Shown: piece after piece, positions 5,523 through 5,542 of the stretch
Layout: every line of letters begins with the position of its first letter
Numbering within the stretch: the stretch's first letter is position 1
Assembly (NCBI GenBank): GCA_009782025.1
Contig: WQUQ01000124.1
Location: forward strand, 1 to 5,542
Length of the DNA: 5,542 nucleotides
Origin: Desulfobulbus sp.
GTDB taxonomy: Bacteria; Pseudomonadota; Gammaproteobacteria; Burkholderiales; Rhodocyclaceae
Reading direction: 5' to 3'
The notes under the pieces: model-generated
Database searches by the model: none
Told to the model about the DNA's origin: nothing
The model's input: only the letters and a program-made list of their open reading frames with translations
Position numbers and translations under genes: made by a program

Positions 5523-5542
5523 GAAATCACGCTTGGCTCGCT

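Noticed and set aside
1..5542. tRNA, rRNA, CRISPR array, insertion sequence or transposase
   Set aside because: I saw no regularly spaced repeats, no transposase motifs and no tRNA-like structure. The window is almost fully occupied by the seven-gene operon.

Overview
The window is GC-rich and densely coded. Every convincing gene lies on the minus strand, so transcription runs from the right end to the left. Protein style and gene content (a QseB/PmrA-type regulator with a QseC-type sensor, and many tightly coupled GC-rich genes) suggest a betaproteobacterium, possibly of the Rhodocyclales. That placement is an inference from style, not from a marker gene.

Layout in transcription order: (1) 5417-5542, non-coding, with a perfect 10-bp-arm palindrome and a smaller hairpin. 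(2) 5384-5416, a candidate promoter carrying a direct repeat that fits the PmrA/QseB box. (3) A 'thermostable hemolysin' family protein with an acyltransferase-like look. (4) An acyl-CoA synthetase-like AMP-binding ligase. (5) A small helical protein of the TenA/heme-oxygenase-like iron oxidase group. (6) A classical short-chain dehydrogenase/reductase. (7) An exported TPR-type periplasmic protein. (8) A QseB/PmrA-type response regulator. (9) The N-terminal part of its QseC-type sensor kinase, cut off by the window edge.

The genes overlap by 1 to 10 bp, abut, or are separated by 11 to 33 bp, so a single operon is very likely. The first four products form a plausible small pathway: activate a carboxylic (probably fatty) acid, transfer or condense the acyl group, oxidise it at a metal centre, and reduce a carbonyl. 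The last three look like an envelope-facing sensing and control module. The box upstream of the first gene is the kind of site this regulator family binds, which suggests that the operon's own two-component system controls it in a feedback loop. The product is not known to me. The leading hypothesis is an acyl-derived metabolite or modified lipid made in response to an envelope signal.
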